The notes beneath the pieces were generated by a model. That model was not told the origin of the DNA, searched no databases, and saw nothing but the letters and a program-made list of their open reading frames with translations. Below, one piece after another: positions 1 through 8,951 of a stretch of 64,000 bases of DNA. How positions within the stretch are numbered: position 1 is the first letter of the stretch; each line of letters opens with the position of its first letter. Origin of the DNA: an uncultured Alphaproteobacteria bacterium (GTDB taxonomy: Bacteria > Pseudomonadota > Alphaproteobacteria > Rhodobacterales > Rhodobacteraceae). The stretch covers positions 1 through 64,000 of the forward strand of contig CABZEG010000001.1 in the NCBI GenBank assembly GCA_902524655.1, written 5' to 3'. Both the position numbers and the translations under genes were made by a program.

Positions 1-119
1 CAATGAACAATGAAAGGATATCCGCCAAACAAAAAGCTTGGAACGAAGGTAGTTGGGTCAGAGCTGCAGCACATGCACATGCCTTAAAGAAACAAACTGC
101 CTTACAGGCAGCTGAATAA
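1..119 (+). CDS. paaA: 1,2-phenylacetyl-CoA epoxidase subunit PaaA, C-terminal fragment (truncated by window edge)
   Basis: In-frame from nt 3: ...NNERISAKQKAWNEGSWVRAAAHAHALKKQTALQAAE*, directly upstream of paaB-like and paaC-like ORFs. Confidence 0.75.
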   Translation, partial: MNNERISAKQKAWNEGSWVRAAAHAHALKKQTALQAAE

Positions 120-120
120 A

Positions 121-411
121 TTGGTTAATGAGGAAAAAGAAACCATCCTCTGGGAGGTATTTATCCAGCCAAAAAATGGTCTGTCACATCGTCACTGTGG
201 ATCAATTCATGCTCCAGACCGCGAGATGGCAATATTATCTGCAAGGAATGTATACAGTCGTAGGGGAGAAGGACAATCAATTTGGGTCGTAAAGTCTATT
301 GATATAGTATCTTCTGATCCCGATGAGAAAGACGAAACTTTTAGTTCTGACGATAAAATTTATCGCCATCCCACTTTTTATGATGTTCCAGATGATGTAG
401 GTCACATGTAA
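121..411 (+). CDS. paaB: 1,2-phenylacetyl-CoA epoxidase subunit PaaB
   Basis: 96 aa; WEVFIQPKNGLSHRHCGSIHAPDREMAILSARNVYSRRGEGQSIWVV is typical PaaB; operon position. Confidence 0.93.
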   Translation: MVNEEKETILWEVFIQPKNGLSHRHCGSIHAPDREMAILSARNVYSRRGEGQSIWVVKSIDIVSSDPDEKDETFSSDDKIYRHPTFYDVPDDVGHM

Positions 412-1178
412 TGAAAAATAATACGGCCGATATGCTTTTTGAAGGTCTACTGAGAATAGCTGATGACAATCTAATATTAGGCCATAGAACATCAGAATGG
501 TGCGGGCATGCACCCACTCTGGAAGAAGATCTTGCCCTTCCTAACATCGCTCTAGATTTAATTGGACACGCGCAAAATTTGTACTGCCTAGCATGTGAAA
601 TAGACTCTAGATATCAAAATGAGGATCAATTAGCTTTCCTGAGACTTGAACATGAATATAAAAATTTATTGCTTGTTGAGCAGGAAAACGGTGATTTTGG
701 AAATACTGTCTTACGCCTGTTCTATTTTTCGACCTTTATGAAATATTTTTGGGAGAGAGTGAAAATTAAATGCTGCTTTAAAAAGCTAAAGGAATTCTCG
801 GAGAAGGCATTTTTGGAAACTTCCTATCATTCGAAATATGCGTCTCAATGGGTTGTCACATTAGGCGATGGCACAGATGAAAGCAATTTAAAAATGTCTA
901 ATGCCATCACAAACTTAGAACCTTTCTTAGGAGAACTTTTTAATAATGACGATTTTACTGAAATGTGCACGCAAAATGATTTCCTTCCTGAACCAAGATC
1001 GATATTTGACAGTTGGAAAAATGAAGTTGAGGCTATTCTCCAAAAAGGGAATTTAGATTTTCCAGACATTATTTTAAAAAAAAGAGGTGGACGGAAAGGT
1101 GAACACAGTGAGGCCTTTGGGTATTTGCTTTCAGACCTACAATATATGCAAAGAGCGTATCCAAACTCAAGTTGGTGA
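411..1178 (+). CDS. paaC: 1,2-phenylacetyl-CoA epoxidase subunit PaaC
   Basis: 255 aa; DNLILGHRTSEWCGHAPTLEEDLALPNIALDLIGHAQ motif; ATGA-type overlap with paaB. Confidence 0.93.
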   Translation: MKNNTADMLFEGLLRIADDNLILGHRTSEWCGHAPTLEEDLALPNIALDLIGHAQNLYCLACEIDSRYQNEDQLAFLRLEHEYKNLLLVEQENGDFGNTVLRLFYFSTFMKYFWERVKIKCCFKKLKEFSEKAFLETSYHSKYASQWVVTLGDGTDESNLKMSNAITNLEPFLGELFNNDDFTEMCTQNDFLPEPRSIFDSWKNEVEAILQKGNLDFPDIILKKRGGRKGEHSEAFGYLLSDLQYMQRAYPNSSW

Positions 1179-1180
1179 AC

Positions 1181-1663
1181 ATGGAAAAAAGCACTGAAAA
1201 AGCATGGGATGTCTTAAAAGACTTGACCGACCCTGAATTACCCTTCCTAACATTAGACGATTTGGGAGTAATCAGAGAAATTAAGCGCAACGATAAAAAC
1301 CATGTGGTTACTATTGCTCCAACCTACATTGGATGCCCAGCTATTTCAGTCATTGAGGAAAAAATTGCAAGTGAGTTAAAAAAGATAGGTATATCGCCCA
1401 TAATTGAAAAGTCTTTTTCGCCACCTTGGAGCTCAGATTGGATTTCTGAAAATGGGAAGAAAAAAATGGAGGAGTTTGGAATTTCACCCCCACATCCCAG
1501 GAAGTCAGATACTATTGGTGATCCCTTATTAAAAGATGTCAAGTGTCCACAATGTACATCTTACAAAACCGAAAAGGTATCTGAATTTGGCTCAACAGCA
1601 TGCAAGTCACTATATAGATGCTTGGATTGCAAGGAGCCCTTTGATCATTTTAAGTGTGTTTAA
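1181..1663 (+). CDS. paaD: 1,2-phenylacetyl-CoA epoxidase subunit PaaD (MIP18/DUF59-like with C-terminal Cys motif)
   Basis: LTDPELPFLTLDDLGVIREI and CPQCTSYKTEKVSEFGSTACKSLYRCLDCKEPFDHFKC; start taken as ATG 1181. Confidence 0.93.
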   Translation: MEKSTEKAWDVLKDLTDPELPFLTLDDLGVIREIKRNDKNHVVTIAPTYIGCPAISVIEEKIASELKKIGISPIIEKSFSPPWSSDWISENGKKKMEEFGISPPHPRKSDTIGDPLLKDVKCPQCTSYKTEKVSEFGSTACKSLYRCLDCKEPFDHFKCV

Positions 1664-2728
1664 ATGGTCAAACAAAAATTTTATGATCTTAAAATAAACT
1701 CAATCAAGAGAGAGACAGCGGGAAGCAGTAGAATAAAGTTCAGTCTACCCAACTTTTTGTATGAGAAATTTAATCATAAACCTGGCCAATATATCAGCGT
1801 CAGATTCAATATGAAAAAAGAGGCCTACACTAGAACCTATTCCATCAGTTCTGAACCCAATAAAAACTTTATTGAGATAGGTGTCAAACATATAGAAAAT
1901 GGTATGTTTTCAAAATTTCTCAAAACAAAAAAAATAGAGGATGTGGTTCAAATATCCAACCCAGATGGTAGTTTTGTTGTAAGAAACAAAAACGCAAATC
2001 ATCTGTTACTTATAGCGGCAGGATCGGGGATTACTCCAATTATGTCCATTTTGAAGTCTACACTTAGGAAAAATAAAAAATCGAGAATAACACTTTTATA
2101 TTCAAATAAAACGTTCGCCGATATGATGTACAAAACAGAAATACAGGACTTAAAAGATAAGTATCTTGATAGGCTAATCGTTTTCAACTTTTTTTCTAGA
2201 GAGATCCAGAGTACAGAATTTCTGAATGGAAGGATAACGCAAGATAAAATGGCTTTTTTAAGCGACAAAAATCTTATTGATCTCGAAGATTTAGACCAAT
2301 GTTTAATTTGTGGACCAATAGATATGACTAAATCCTTGCAATCATATTTAAAAGACAAGGGAGTAGCAGAAAGAAGAATTACGACTGAGCTATTTTTTGT
2401 GGCTACAGATAAAAGTATAGAAGATATTTCCCGAAATTTAGAGGAAGGGAAGAGTAAAATAGAGCTCCTAATAGACGGAAGTAAAAAATCTTTTCTTATG
2501 AGCAAGAATGACGATTTTATAGATAAAGCTAACCAAAATGGAATTAATGTGCCTTATTCTTGCAAAAACGGCATGTGCGCAACTTGTAGATGCAAGGTCA
2601 GTTCGGGTGAAGCAAAAATGAGAAAGAATTACTCTTTGGAAGAGTGGGAAATTAAAAAAGGATTTGTTTTGTCTTGCCAATTAGAACCATTAGGTAAAGT
2701 AATATCTCTCGATTTTGACATAATATAA
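1664..2728 (+). CDS. paaE: 1,2-phenylacetyl-CoA epoxidase reductase subunit PaaE
   Basis: FNR-like domain (RTYSISSEPN, GSGITPIMSILKS) plus C-terminal 2Fe-2S ferredoxin (CKNGMCATCRCKV). Confidence 0.92.
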   Translation: MVKQKFYDLKINSIKRETAGSSRIKFSLPNFLYEKFNHKPGQYISVRFNMKKEAYTRTYSISSEPNKNFIEIGVKHIENGMFSKFLKTKKIEDVVQISNPDGSFVVRNKNANHLLLIAAGSGITPIMSILKSTLRKNKKSRITLLYSNKTFADMMYKTEIQDLKDKYLDRLIVFNFFSREIQSTEFLNGRITQDKMAFLSDKNLIDLEDLDQCLICGPIDMTKSLQSYLKDKGVAERRITTELFFVATDKSIEDISRNLEEGKSKIELLIDGSKKSFLMSKNDDFIDKANQNGINVPYSCKNGMCATCRCKVSSGEAKMRKNYSLEEWEIKKGFVLSCQLEPLGKVISLDFDII

Positions 2729-2830
2729 GTTGGAAATTAAGAGCTGATTGATATAGTTTAAGCTGTTTATTCAATCTATTGCTTTTTATTAAAAATCTTT
2801 GTTATTATTTAATAACGAATGGGGAATTTG

Positions 2831-5272
2831 ATGAGTATACCGTCAGAGGCAAGTATTGTAATTATTGGCGGTGGTATATCAGGATGCTCGCTAGCATATC
2901 ATCTTGCTAAGATAGGTTGGAAAGACATTGTTCTTTTGGAAAGGAAGAAATTGACTTCTGGAACCACATGGCATGCAGCGGGTCTTATTGGTCAATTAAG
3001 ACCAAACTTAAATATGACAAGATTAGCAAAATACTCTGCAGACCTCTATGTGAACTTAGAAAAAGAAACAGGGGTTTCTACAGGGGTAAAACAAAATGGA
3101 TCGTTAACGGTAGCACTTACAGAGCACCGTCATGAAGAAATTCTGAGACAATCATCGATAGCAAAGTCATTTGATGTTGACGTCAATGAGATTTCCATTT
3201 CTGAATTGAAGTCCTATCATCCATTTTTAAATGTCGATGGAGTGAAGGGTGCCGTCCATCTCCCACTAGATGGTCAAGGCGATCCCGCGAATATTGCAAT
3301 GGCACTAGCAAAAGGAGCTCGAGATTTAGGAGTAAAAATTTTTGAAGATACAAAAGTGACTGGGTTAAACACTCATAATAATTCAGTTAGTGGCATTTAC
3401 TGGCTGAATAATGATGGAAAAGGGCTTATCAAAACTGAAAATGCTGCAAATTGTGCTGGAATGTGGGCAAGAGAATTTGCTGAAAGCCAGGGGGTTACCG
3501 TTCCGCTCCATGCCTGTGAGCATTTCTATATCGTAACTGAACCAGTCAAAAACCTAAGTACTTTGCCCGTATTAAGAATGCCAGATGAACAAGCGTATTA
3601 CAAAGAGGATGCGGGTAAATTTTTAGTTGGAGCCTTCGAACTTGAAGCAAAACCATGGGGTATGGATGGAATAGATGAGGATTTCTGCTTTGACCAATTA
3701 CCGGAAGATCTAGATCACTTTGAACCTATATTGGAGAAAGCTATAAAGCGAATTCCCATATTAGCAAAATACGGTATTAAAACATTTTTCAATGGTCCAG
3801 AGAGCTTTACTCCGGATGATAAATACTATTTGGGGGAAGCTCCCGAGCTGAAGGGTTTTTGGGTCGCGGCTGGATACAATTCAATTGGAATCGTCTCTTC
3901 GGGGGGTGCTGGGATGGCTTTGGCACAGTGGATCGACCAAGGATCACCTCCCTTTGACCTATGGGACGTTGATATTAGGAGAGCCCAACCATTCCAAAGA
4001 AACCGTCTCTATTTGAAAAACCGGGTAAAGGAAACATTAGGATTATTGTTTGCAGATCATTTTCCTTATCGACAGGTCGAAACATCTCGAGGGGTCAGAA
4101 GATCACCATTACACGAGCATTTAAAAAAGGAAAATGCCGTTTTCGGTGAACTCGCGGGATGGGAAAGAGCCAATTGGTTTTCTATTGGTAGCCAGGAAAA
4201 AAGATACATCTACGATTGGAAAAAACAAAATTGGTTTGAAAACCATAGACTAGAGCATTTAGCAATTCGAAATAATGTTGGACTAGTAGATATGAGCAGT
4301 TTTGGAAAAATAAGAGTTGAGGGAAGTGATGCCCTTTTGTTTTGCCAAAGAATTTGTGGAAATAATGTCGATGTAGAAATTGGGAAAATAGTTTACACCC
4401 AAATGCTCAATTCAAAAGGTGGTATTGAAAGCGACCTGACAGTCACTCGTTTAAAGCAGAATTGTTTTTTATTTGTAGTACCCGCTACAACTCTAGTGCG
4501 AGATCTGAGTTGGCTGAGTCGCCACACAGAAGACTTTAATATCGTATTAACTGATGTTACTTCATCTGAAGCCGTTTTAGCATTAATGGGGCCTAATTCA
4601 AGAAAGCTATTATCAGACATATCACCAAATAAATTTGATAACAAAAATCATCCCTTTGGCTTAGCAAAGGAAATCGAAATAGGATATGGTTTAGCTAGAG
4701 CACATCGAATAAGTTATGTTGGTGAATTAGGTTGGGAACTTTATGTTAGTTCAGAGCAGGCATGTCATGTTTTCGAAACAATCCGAGAGGCAGGAAAAAA
4801 ATATGAGCTAAAGCTCTGTGGGCAACATAGCTTAGATAGTTGTAGAATAGAGAAGGCTTATCGCCATTTTGGCCATGACATTACCGATGAAGATCATGTT
4901 TTGGAAGCAGGGCTCGGTTTTGCTGTAAAAACAGATAAAGATGATTTTATAGGTAAAGAGGCAGTTATAAGGAAAAACAATAAGGGGTTAGAAAAATATC
5001 TCTATCAATTTCAATTAGAAGATCCAGAACTATTTCTTTTTCATAATGAACCGATTTATCGGGATGGCGAACTCGTTTCTCATTTAACTTCTGGTAATTA
5101 CGGTCACTTTTTGGGATCAGCTGTTGGCATGGGTTATATTCCATTAAAAGAAGAAACTAAAGAGTCAGTTGAAACCTCTGATTTTCATATTGAAATTTCA
5201 GGTACTATGGCGAAGGCAAAAATTTCATTAAGACCACTTTATGACCCTAGTTCAGAAAAAATTAAGGTCTAA
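2831..5272 (+). CDS. FAD-dependent oxidoreductase / dimethylglycine-sarcosine dehydrogenase-like with GcvT C-terminal domains
   Basis: N-terminal IVIIGGGISGCSLAYHLAKIGWKDIVLLERKKLTSGTTWHAAGL plus GcvT-like C-terminus (GELGWELYV..., FIGKEA); the ORF opens at 2819 but ATG 2831 has a better upstream GGGG. Confidence 0.88.
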   Translation: MSIPSEASIVIIGGGISGCSLAYHLAKIGWKDIVLLERKKLTSGTTWHAAGLIGQLRPNLNMTRLAKYSADLYVNLEKETGVSTGVKQNGSLTVALTEHRHEEILRQSSIAKSFDVDVNEISISELKSYHPFLNVDGVKGAVHLPLDGQGDPANIAMALAKGARDLGVKIFEDTKVTGLNTHNNSVSGIYWLNNDGKGLIKTENAANCAGMWAREFAESQGVTVPLHACEHFYIVTEPVKNLSTLPVLRMPDEQAYYKEDAGKFLVGAFELEAKPWGMDGIDEDFCFDQLPEDLDHFEPILEKAIKRIPILAKYGIKTFFNGPESFTPDDKYYLGEAPELKGFWVAAGYNSIGIVSSGGAGMALAQWIDQGSPPFDLWDVDIRRAQPFQRNRLYLKNRVKETLGLLFADHFPYRQVETSRGVRRSPLHEHLKKENAVFGELAGWERANWFSIGSQEKRYIYDWKKQNWFENHRLEHLAIRNNVGLVDMSSFGKIRVEGSDALLFCQRICGNNVDVEIGKIVYTQMLNSKGGIESDLTVTRLKQNCFLFVVPATTLVRDLSWLSRHTEDFNIVLTDVTSSEAVLALMGPNSRKLLSDISPNKFDNKNHPFGLAKEIEIGYGLARAHRISYVGELGWELYVSSEQACHVFETIREAGKKYELKLCGQHSLDSCRIEKAYRHFGHDITDEDHVLEAGLGFAVKTDKDDFIGKEAVIRKNNKGLEKYLYQFQLEDPELFLFHNEPIYRDGELVSHLTSGNYGHFLGSAVGMGYIPLKEETKESVETSDFHIEISGTMAKAKISLRPLYDPSSEKIKV

Positions 5273-5366
5273 TTTATTACAAGTAATGAGGGGGAGAGAT
5301 AAAGGTAACTAAATGAAAAGGGTAAGTCTTTAATATACCTATAAGAGGATTTCTATATCTGAGAAA

Positions 5367-5723
5367 ATGAGCCGTACAAAAACGAATGTCAATAAGCTAA
5401 GCAAAAAAGAATTTAGTAACATGTATAAAAAAAACCTTTTAAATACCTTACTTCTAATTTTTTTATGCTCGTGTTCGTCGAATCTAAACCGTGAAATAAT
5501 AAGGCTTGACCCAACTAATGAAAATTATCATACGCCAGGATGCAGAGAAATTAGAAAAAAAATACTGGATCAAAAAAGTGATCCCAGTGAAAGCGTCGCG
5601 CGTGGCGCTTTGTCGACCTATTTTTTAGGAGCAATAAGTCTACCTGCTTTGGGTTTTTTGGAAATAAACTCAGAGGAATATAAGAAGAGTTTGATAGCTG
5701 AACTTAAAAGAAACTGTTATTAA
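5367..5723 (+). CDS. small predicted lipoprotein of unknown function
   Basis: Hydrophobic leader with lipobox-like LLIFLCSCSS; may start at an internal ATG. Confidence 0.5.
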   Translation: MSRTKTNVNKLSKKEFSNMYKKNLLNTLLLIFLCSCSSNLNREIIRLDPTNENYHTPGCREIRKKILDQKSDPSESVARGALSTYFLGAISLPALGFLEINSEEYKKSLIAELKRNCY

Positions 5724-5754
5724 TAAAGTGTTAATTTTAAAAAGGGAATAAGGT

Positions 5755-6903
5755 TTGATTGATACAAAACAAATCCGGGAGTCTGTAGCAACAATTTGCC
5801 AGAAATATGGAGAAGAATATTGGCGTGCTTTAGATAAGAAAAAAGAATACCCAACAGACTTTGTTAAGGAAATGACGACAAGCGGGTTCTTAAATATCCT
5901 AATTCCTCAAGAATATGGTGGCGCTGGACTGGGATTAAAAGAAGCATGTGTTGTTTTAGAGGAACTTAGTCTTCAAGGTGCACATGCTGGTGCGTGTCAT
6001 GCTCAGATGTACGTTATGGGCACCCTTCTAAGGCATGGGTCGGATAAACAAAAAAAAGAATATCTTCCAAAAATATCTTCTGGTGAGCTGAGGCTTCAGA
6101 GCTTTGCCGTAACAGAGCCAAACTCAGGAACTGACACAACCAGTATCAAAACTATGGCAAAAAAAACTAATGATGGCTGGATTATCAACGGGCAAAAAGT
6201 CTGGATTAGTCGAGTGGAACACTCTGACTTAATGATCCTTCTCGCACGAACTAAACCACAGGGCGCTCTCCCCAAAAAGACTGACGGATTTTCCGTTTTC
6301 CTTATTGATATAGAACAAGCTAAGGAAAGTGGCCTTAAAATAGTTAAGATTGACTCTATGATTAACCATCACTCCTGTGAATTATTTTTTGATGATGTTT
6401 TCATTCCAGATGAAAGCATAATTGGTGAAGAAGACAAGGGCTTCCAAGCAATTATGGATGGTATGAATGCCGAAAGAATTCTTATAGCATCAGAGTGTAT
6501 TGGAGATGGTAAATATTTTATAGAAAAGTCTGTTAACTACGCCAAAACTAGAAAAATTTTTAATAGAGAAATTGGCATGAACCAGGGAATTCAATTTCCA
6601 ATAGCGGAGTGCTATTCACAAATCGAAGCCGCATCGCTTATGGTCGATAAAGCTGCCACGCTTTTCGACGAGGGTAAAAAATGTGGTGCTGAGGCTAATA
6701 TGGCAAAAATGTTGGCGGCTGATGCTAGTTGGAAAGCGGGCACTACAGCAATGGAGACATTTGGTGGCTTTGGCTTTAGTAAAGAATACGATATTGAGAG
6801 AAAATTCAGAGAAACGCGCCTTTATCAAACAGCTCCCGTATCGAGGAACTTAATACTTAGCTATATTGCTGAGCATGTTTTAAATCTTCCAAGAAGCTTT
6901 TGA
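5755..6903 (+). CDS. acyl-CoA dehydrogenase family protein
   Basis: AVTEPNSGTDTTSIKTMAKK, NGQKVWISR, ETFGGFGFSKEYDIERKFRETRLYQ. Confidence 0.93.
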   Translation: MIDTKQIRESVATICQKYGEEYWRALDKKKEYPTDFVKEMTTSGFLNILIPQEYGGAGLGLKEACVVLEELSLQGAHAGACHAQMYVMGTLLRHGSDKQKKEYLPKISSGELRLQSFAVTEPNSGTDTTSIKTMAKKTNDGWIINGQKVWISRVEHSDLMILLARTKPQGALPKKTDGFSVFLIDIEQAKESGLKIVKIDSMINHHSCELFFDDVFIPDESIIGEEDKGFQAIMDGMNAERILIASECIGDGKYFIEKSVNYAKTRKIFNREIGMNQGIQFPIAECYSQIEAASLMVDKAATLFDEGKKCGAEANMAKMLAADASWKAGTTAMETFGGFGFSKEYDIERKFRETRLYQTAPVSRNLILSYIAEHVLNLPRSF

Positions 6904-6904
6904 A

Positions 6905-8035
6905 ATGAGTTTACCACTTGATGGAATATTAGTGGTATCAATGGAACAAGCTGTGGCTGGACCTTTTTGCTCTAATAGACTTAAGTTAGCGGGCGCCCGG
7001 GTGATTAAGATTGAGAGAAAGGATGGTGGGGATTTTGCTCGGGGTTATGACATAGCTGCTGACGGAGAAAGCTCATATTTCATATGGCTGAATCAAGGTA
7101 AAGAAAGCATCGCGCTGGACCTAAAGACAAAGAGTGATAGACACATATTCTTAAATATGGTTGCTAAAGCGGATATTTTTATTCAGAATTTCTCTCCGAC
7201 AACTGTAACTAAATTGAGCATCGATAGCTCCAGTTTAAAATCTATTAACCCAAGACTTATCTGTTGCGATATATCTGGCTATGGAGAGGCTCCTGAAATG
7301 ATGAAAAAAAAATCCTATGATTTACTAATTCAAGCCGAGAGTGGGCTTATAGATGTCTCTGGATCACCGGAGGGACTTGGTAGGATAGGAGTCTCAATTT
7401 GCGATATTGGCGCAGGAATGGCGGCACATGCAGGCATTGTAGAATCTTTGTTATTAAGAGAACGTTTTAATAAAGTTAAGGATGTTAAGATTTCTCTTTT
7501 TGATGTTGCTGCTGACTGGATGACTGTTCCATATATTCATAGCAAATATGGAGGGGCTGCTCCCAAAAGGGTTGGTCTAAAGCATCCTTCTATCGCACCT
7601 TATGGTGCTTTCCTGTGCTCGGAAAGTACTAGCTTTATCATTTCAATTCAGAACGAATTGGAGTGGAAAAGATTTTGTGTAGAGGTTCTTAAAACACCTT
7701 CCCTGGCAGAAGAAAATAAGTTTTCTAGTAATACACTCAGAGTAAAAAACAGGGATCTATTAGATGAAACAATTCAGGCTATCTTATTTTCACTGACCGA
7801 TGAAACTCTTAAAAATAGGCTTGAAGACGCGTCAATTGCGTATGGAAGATTAAATACTGTTAAGGATCTAGAAAGGCATTTGGCGTTGAAAAAAATCAGT
7901 GTGAGAAATTCACTAGATGACAGTTTAACAATTCCTTCTCCGCCCCTAATTTGGGAGAATTCGGAAAAAAAAGCTCCTAAATTTAATCAACACAATGAAC
8001 AATTGAGAAAAGAATTCAGTGACACAAAAAAATAA
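6905..8035 (+). CDS. CaiB/BaiF family CoA-transferase
   Basis: EQAVAGPFCSNRLKLAGARVIKIER...DFARGYD, NQGKESIALDLK, DISGYG motifs. Confidence 0.9.
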   Translation: MSLPLDGILVVSMEQAVAGPFCSNRLKLAGARVIKIERKDGGDFARGYDIAADGESSYFIWLNQGKESIALDLKTKSDRHIFLNMVAKADIFIQNFSPTTVTKLSIDSSSLKSINPRLICCDISGYGEAPEMMKKKSYDLLIQAESGLIDVSGSPEGLGRIGVSICDIGAGMAAHAGIVESLLLRERFNKVKDVKISLFDVAADWMTVPYIHSKYGGAAPKRVGLKHPSIAPYGAFLCSESTSFIISIQNELEWKRFCVEVLKTPSLAEENKFSSNTLRVKNRDLLDETIQAILFSLTDETLKNRLEDASIAYGRLNTVKDLERHLALKKISVRNSLDDSLTIPSPPLIWENSEKKAPKFNQHNEQLRKEFSDTKK

Positions 8036-8951
8036 ACATATTTTTGTTTTTGGAATTTTCGCGGTGGATTTATCTTTCTATGTTGATAAGAAAGTAAAAC
8101 CTGGAGAAACCATTATTGCTAAAAATTCGAACATAGGCCCTGGCGGCAAAGCCTCAAATCAGGCAATATCAGCAAGAAAACTTGGAGCACCCACCACATT
8201 AATTACTCGATTAGGGAATGATAATTTTAATAGATATGCACATGATATTTGGAGAAGAGAAAAACTCTTTGCGAGTACAACAATTGACAAAAATTTGCCT
8301 ACTGGTATGGCAGGAATATTTATTGATGATAAAACTGGTGAAAATAGTGTAATTGTTGATCCTGGTGCATCAGCTCATCTAAGTATAGATGACTTTTATT
8401 CGCAGAAATCAAAAATGAAAAAAGGAGACATCTTTTTAACTCAATTTGAACAGTCATCTGATACCACATTTGCAGTTTTAAAGGAAGCCAGAGAATTGGG
8501 TATGATTACAATTTTTAACCCAGCCCCATTCGGAAAAATTAGTAGGAAAGCTTACCAGTTTTGTGAAATTATTACTCCCAATGAAACAGAAGCTGAGCAA
8601 TTAACCAGTATCTCTCTAAAGGGCAAAAGAGACATTGAAAAGGCTATTAATAAAATCAGAGACCTGGGAGTTAAAAAAGTAATTATTACACTTGGAAAAA
8701 ACGGTGCTGCGTTTTTTGATGGAGAGAGAATATTGTTTTGCCCAGGCAACAAGTTTGGAAAAGTAATTGATACGACGGGTGCTGGCGATTGTTTCAATGG
8801 TGCTCTAGCAAGCGCTCTGTCTTTTGGAAAAGATTTGAGGCAATCAGTAGAATTTTCTTGTGCAGCAGCAGGTCTTAGCGTTTTAAAGAAAGGTACTGCT
8901 CAGTCAAGTCCGACCAGCGTTGAACTAAATAAAGCTCTGAAGGCTACTTAA
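8019..8951 (+). CDS. PfkB-family carbohydrate kinase (ribokinase-like)
   Basis: NIGPGGKASNQAISARKLG N-terminal and DTTGAGDCFNGALASALS C-terminal PfkB signatures. Confidence 0.9.
   Translation: MTQKNKHIFVFGIFAVDLSFYVDKKVKPGETIIAKNSNIGPGGKASNQAISARKLGAPTTLITRLGNDNFNRYAHDIWRREKLFASTTIDKNLPTGMAGIFIDDKTGENSVIVDPGASAHLSIDDFYSQKSKMKKGDIFLTQFEQSSDTTFAVLKEARELGMITIFNPAPFGKISRKAYQFCEIITPNETEAEQLTSISLKGKRDIEKAINKIRDLGVKKVIITLGKNGAAFFDGERILFCPGNKFGKVIDTTGAGDCFNGALASALSFGKDLRQSVEFSCAAAGLSVLKKGTAQSSPTSVELNKALKAT

Noticed and set aside
277-547. Minus-strand ORFs at 277-513 and 341-547
   Set aside because: Antisense across the paaB/paaC junction.
1999-2505. 168-aa minus-strand ORF
   Set aside because: Antisense shadow of paaE; composition not protein-like.
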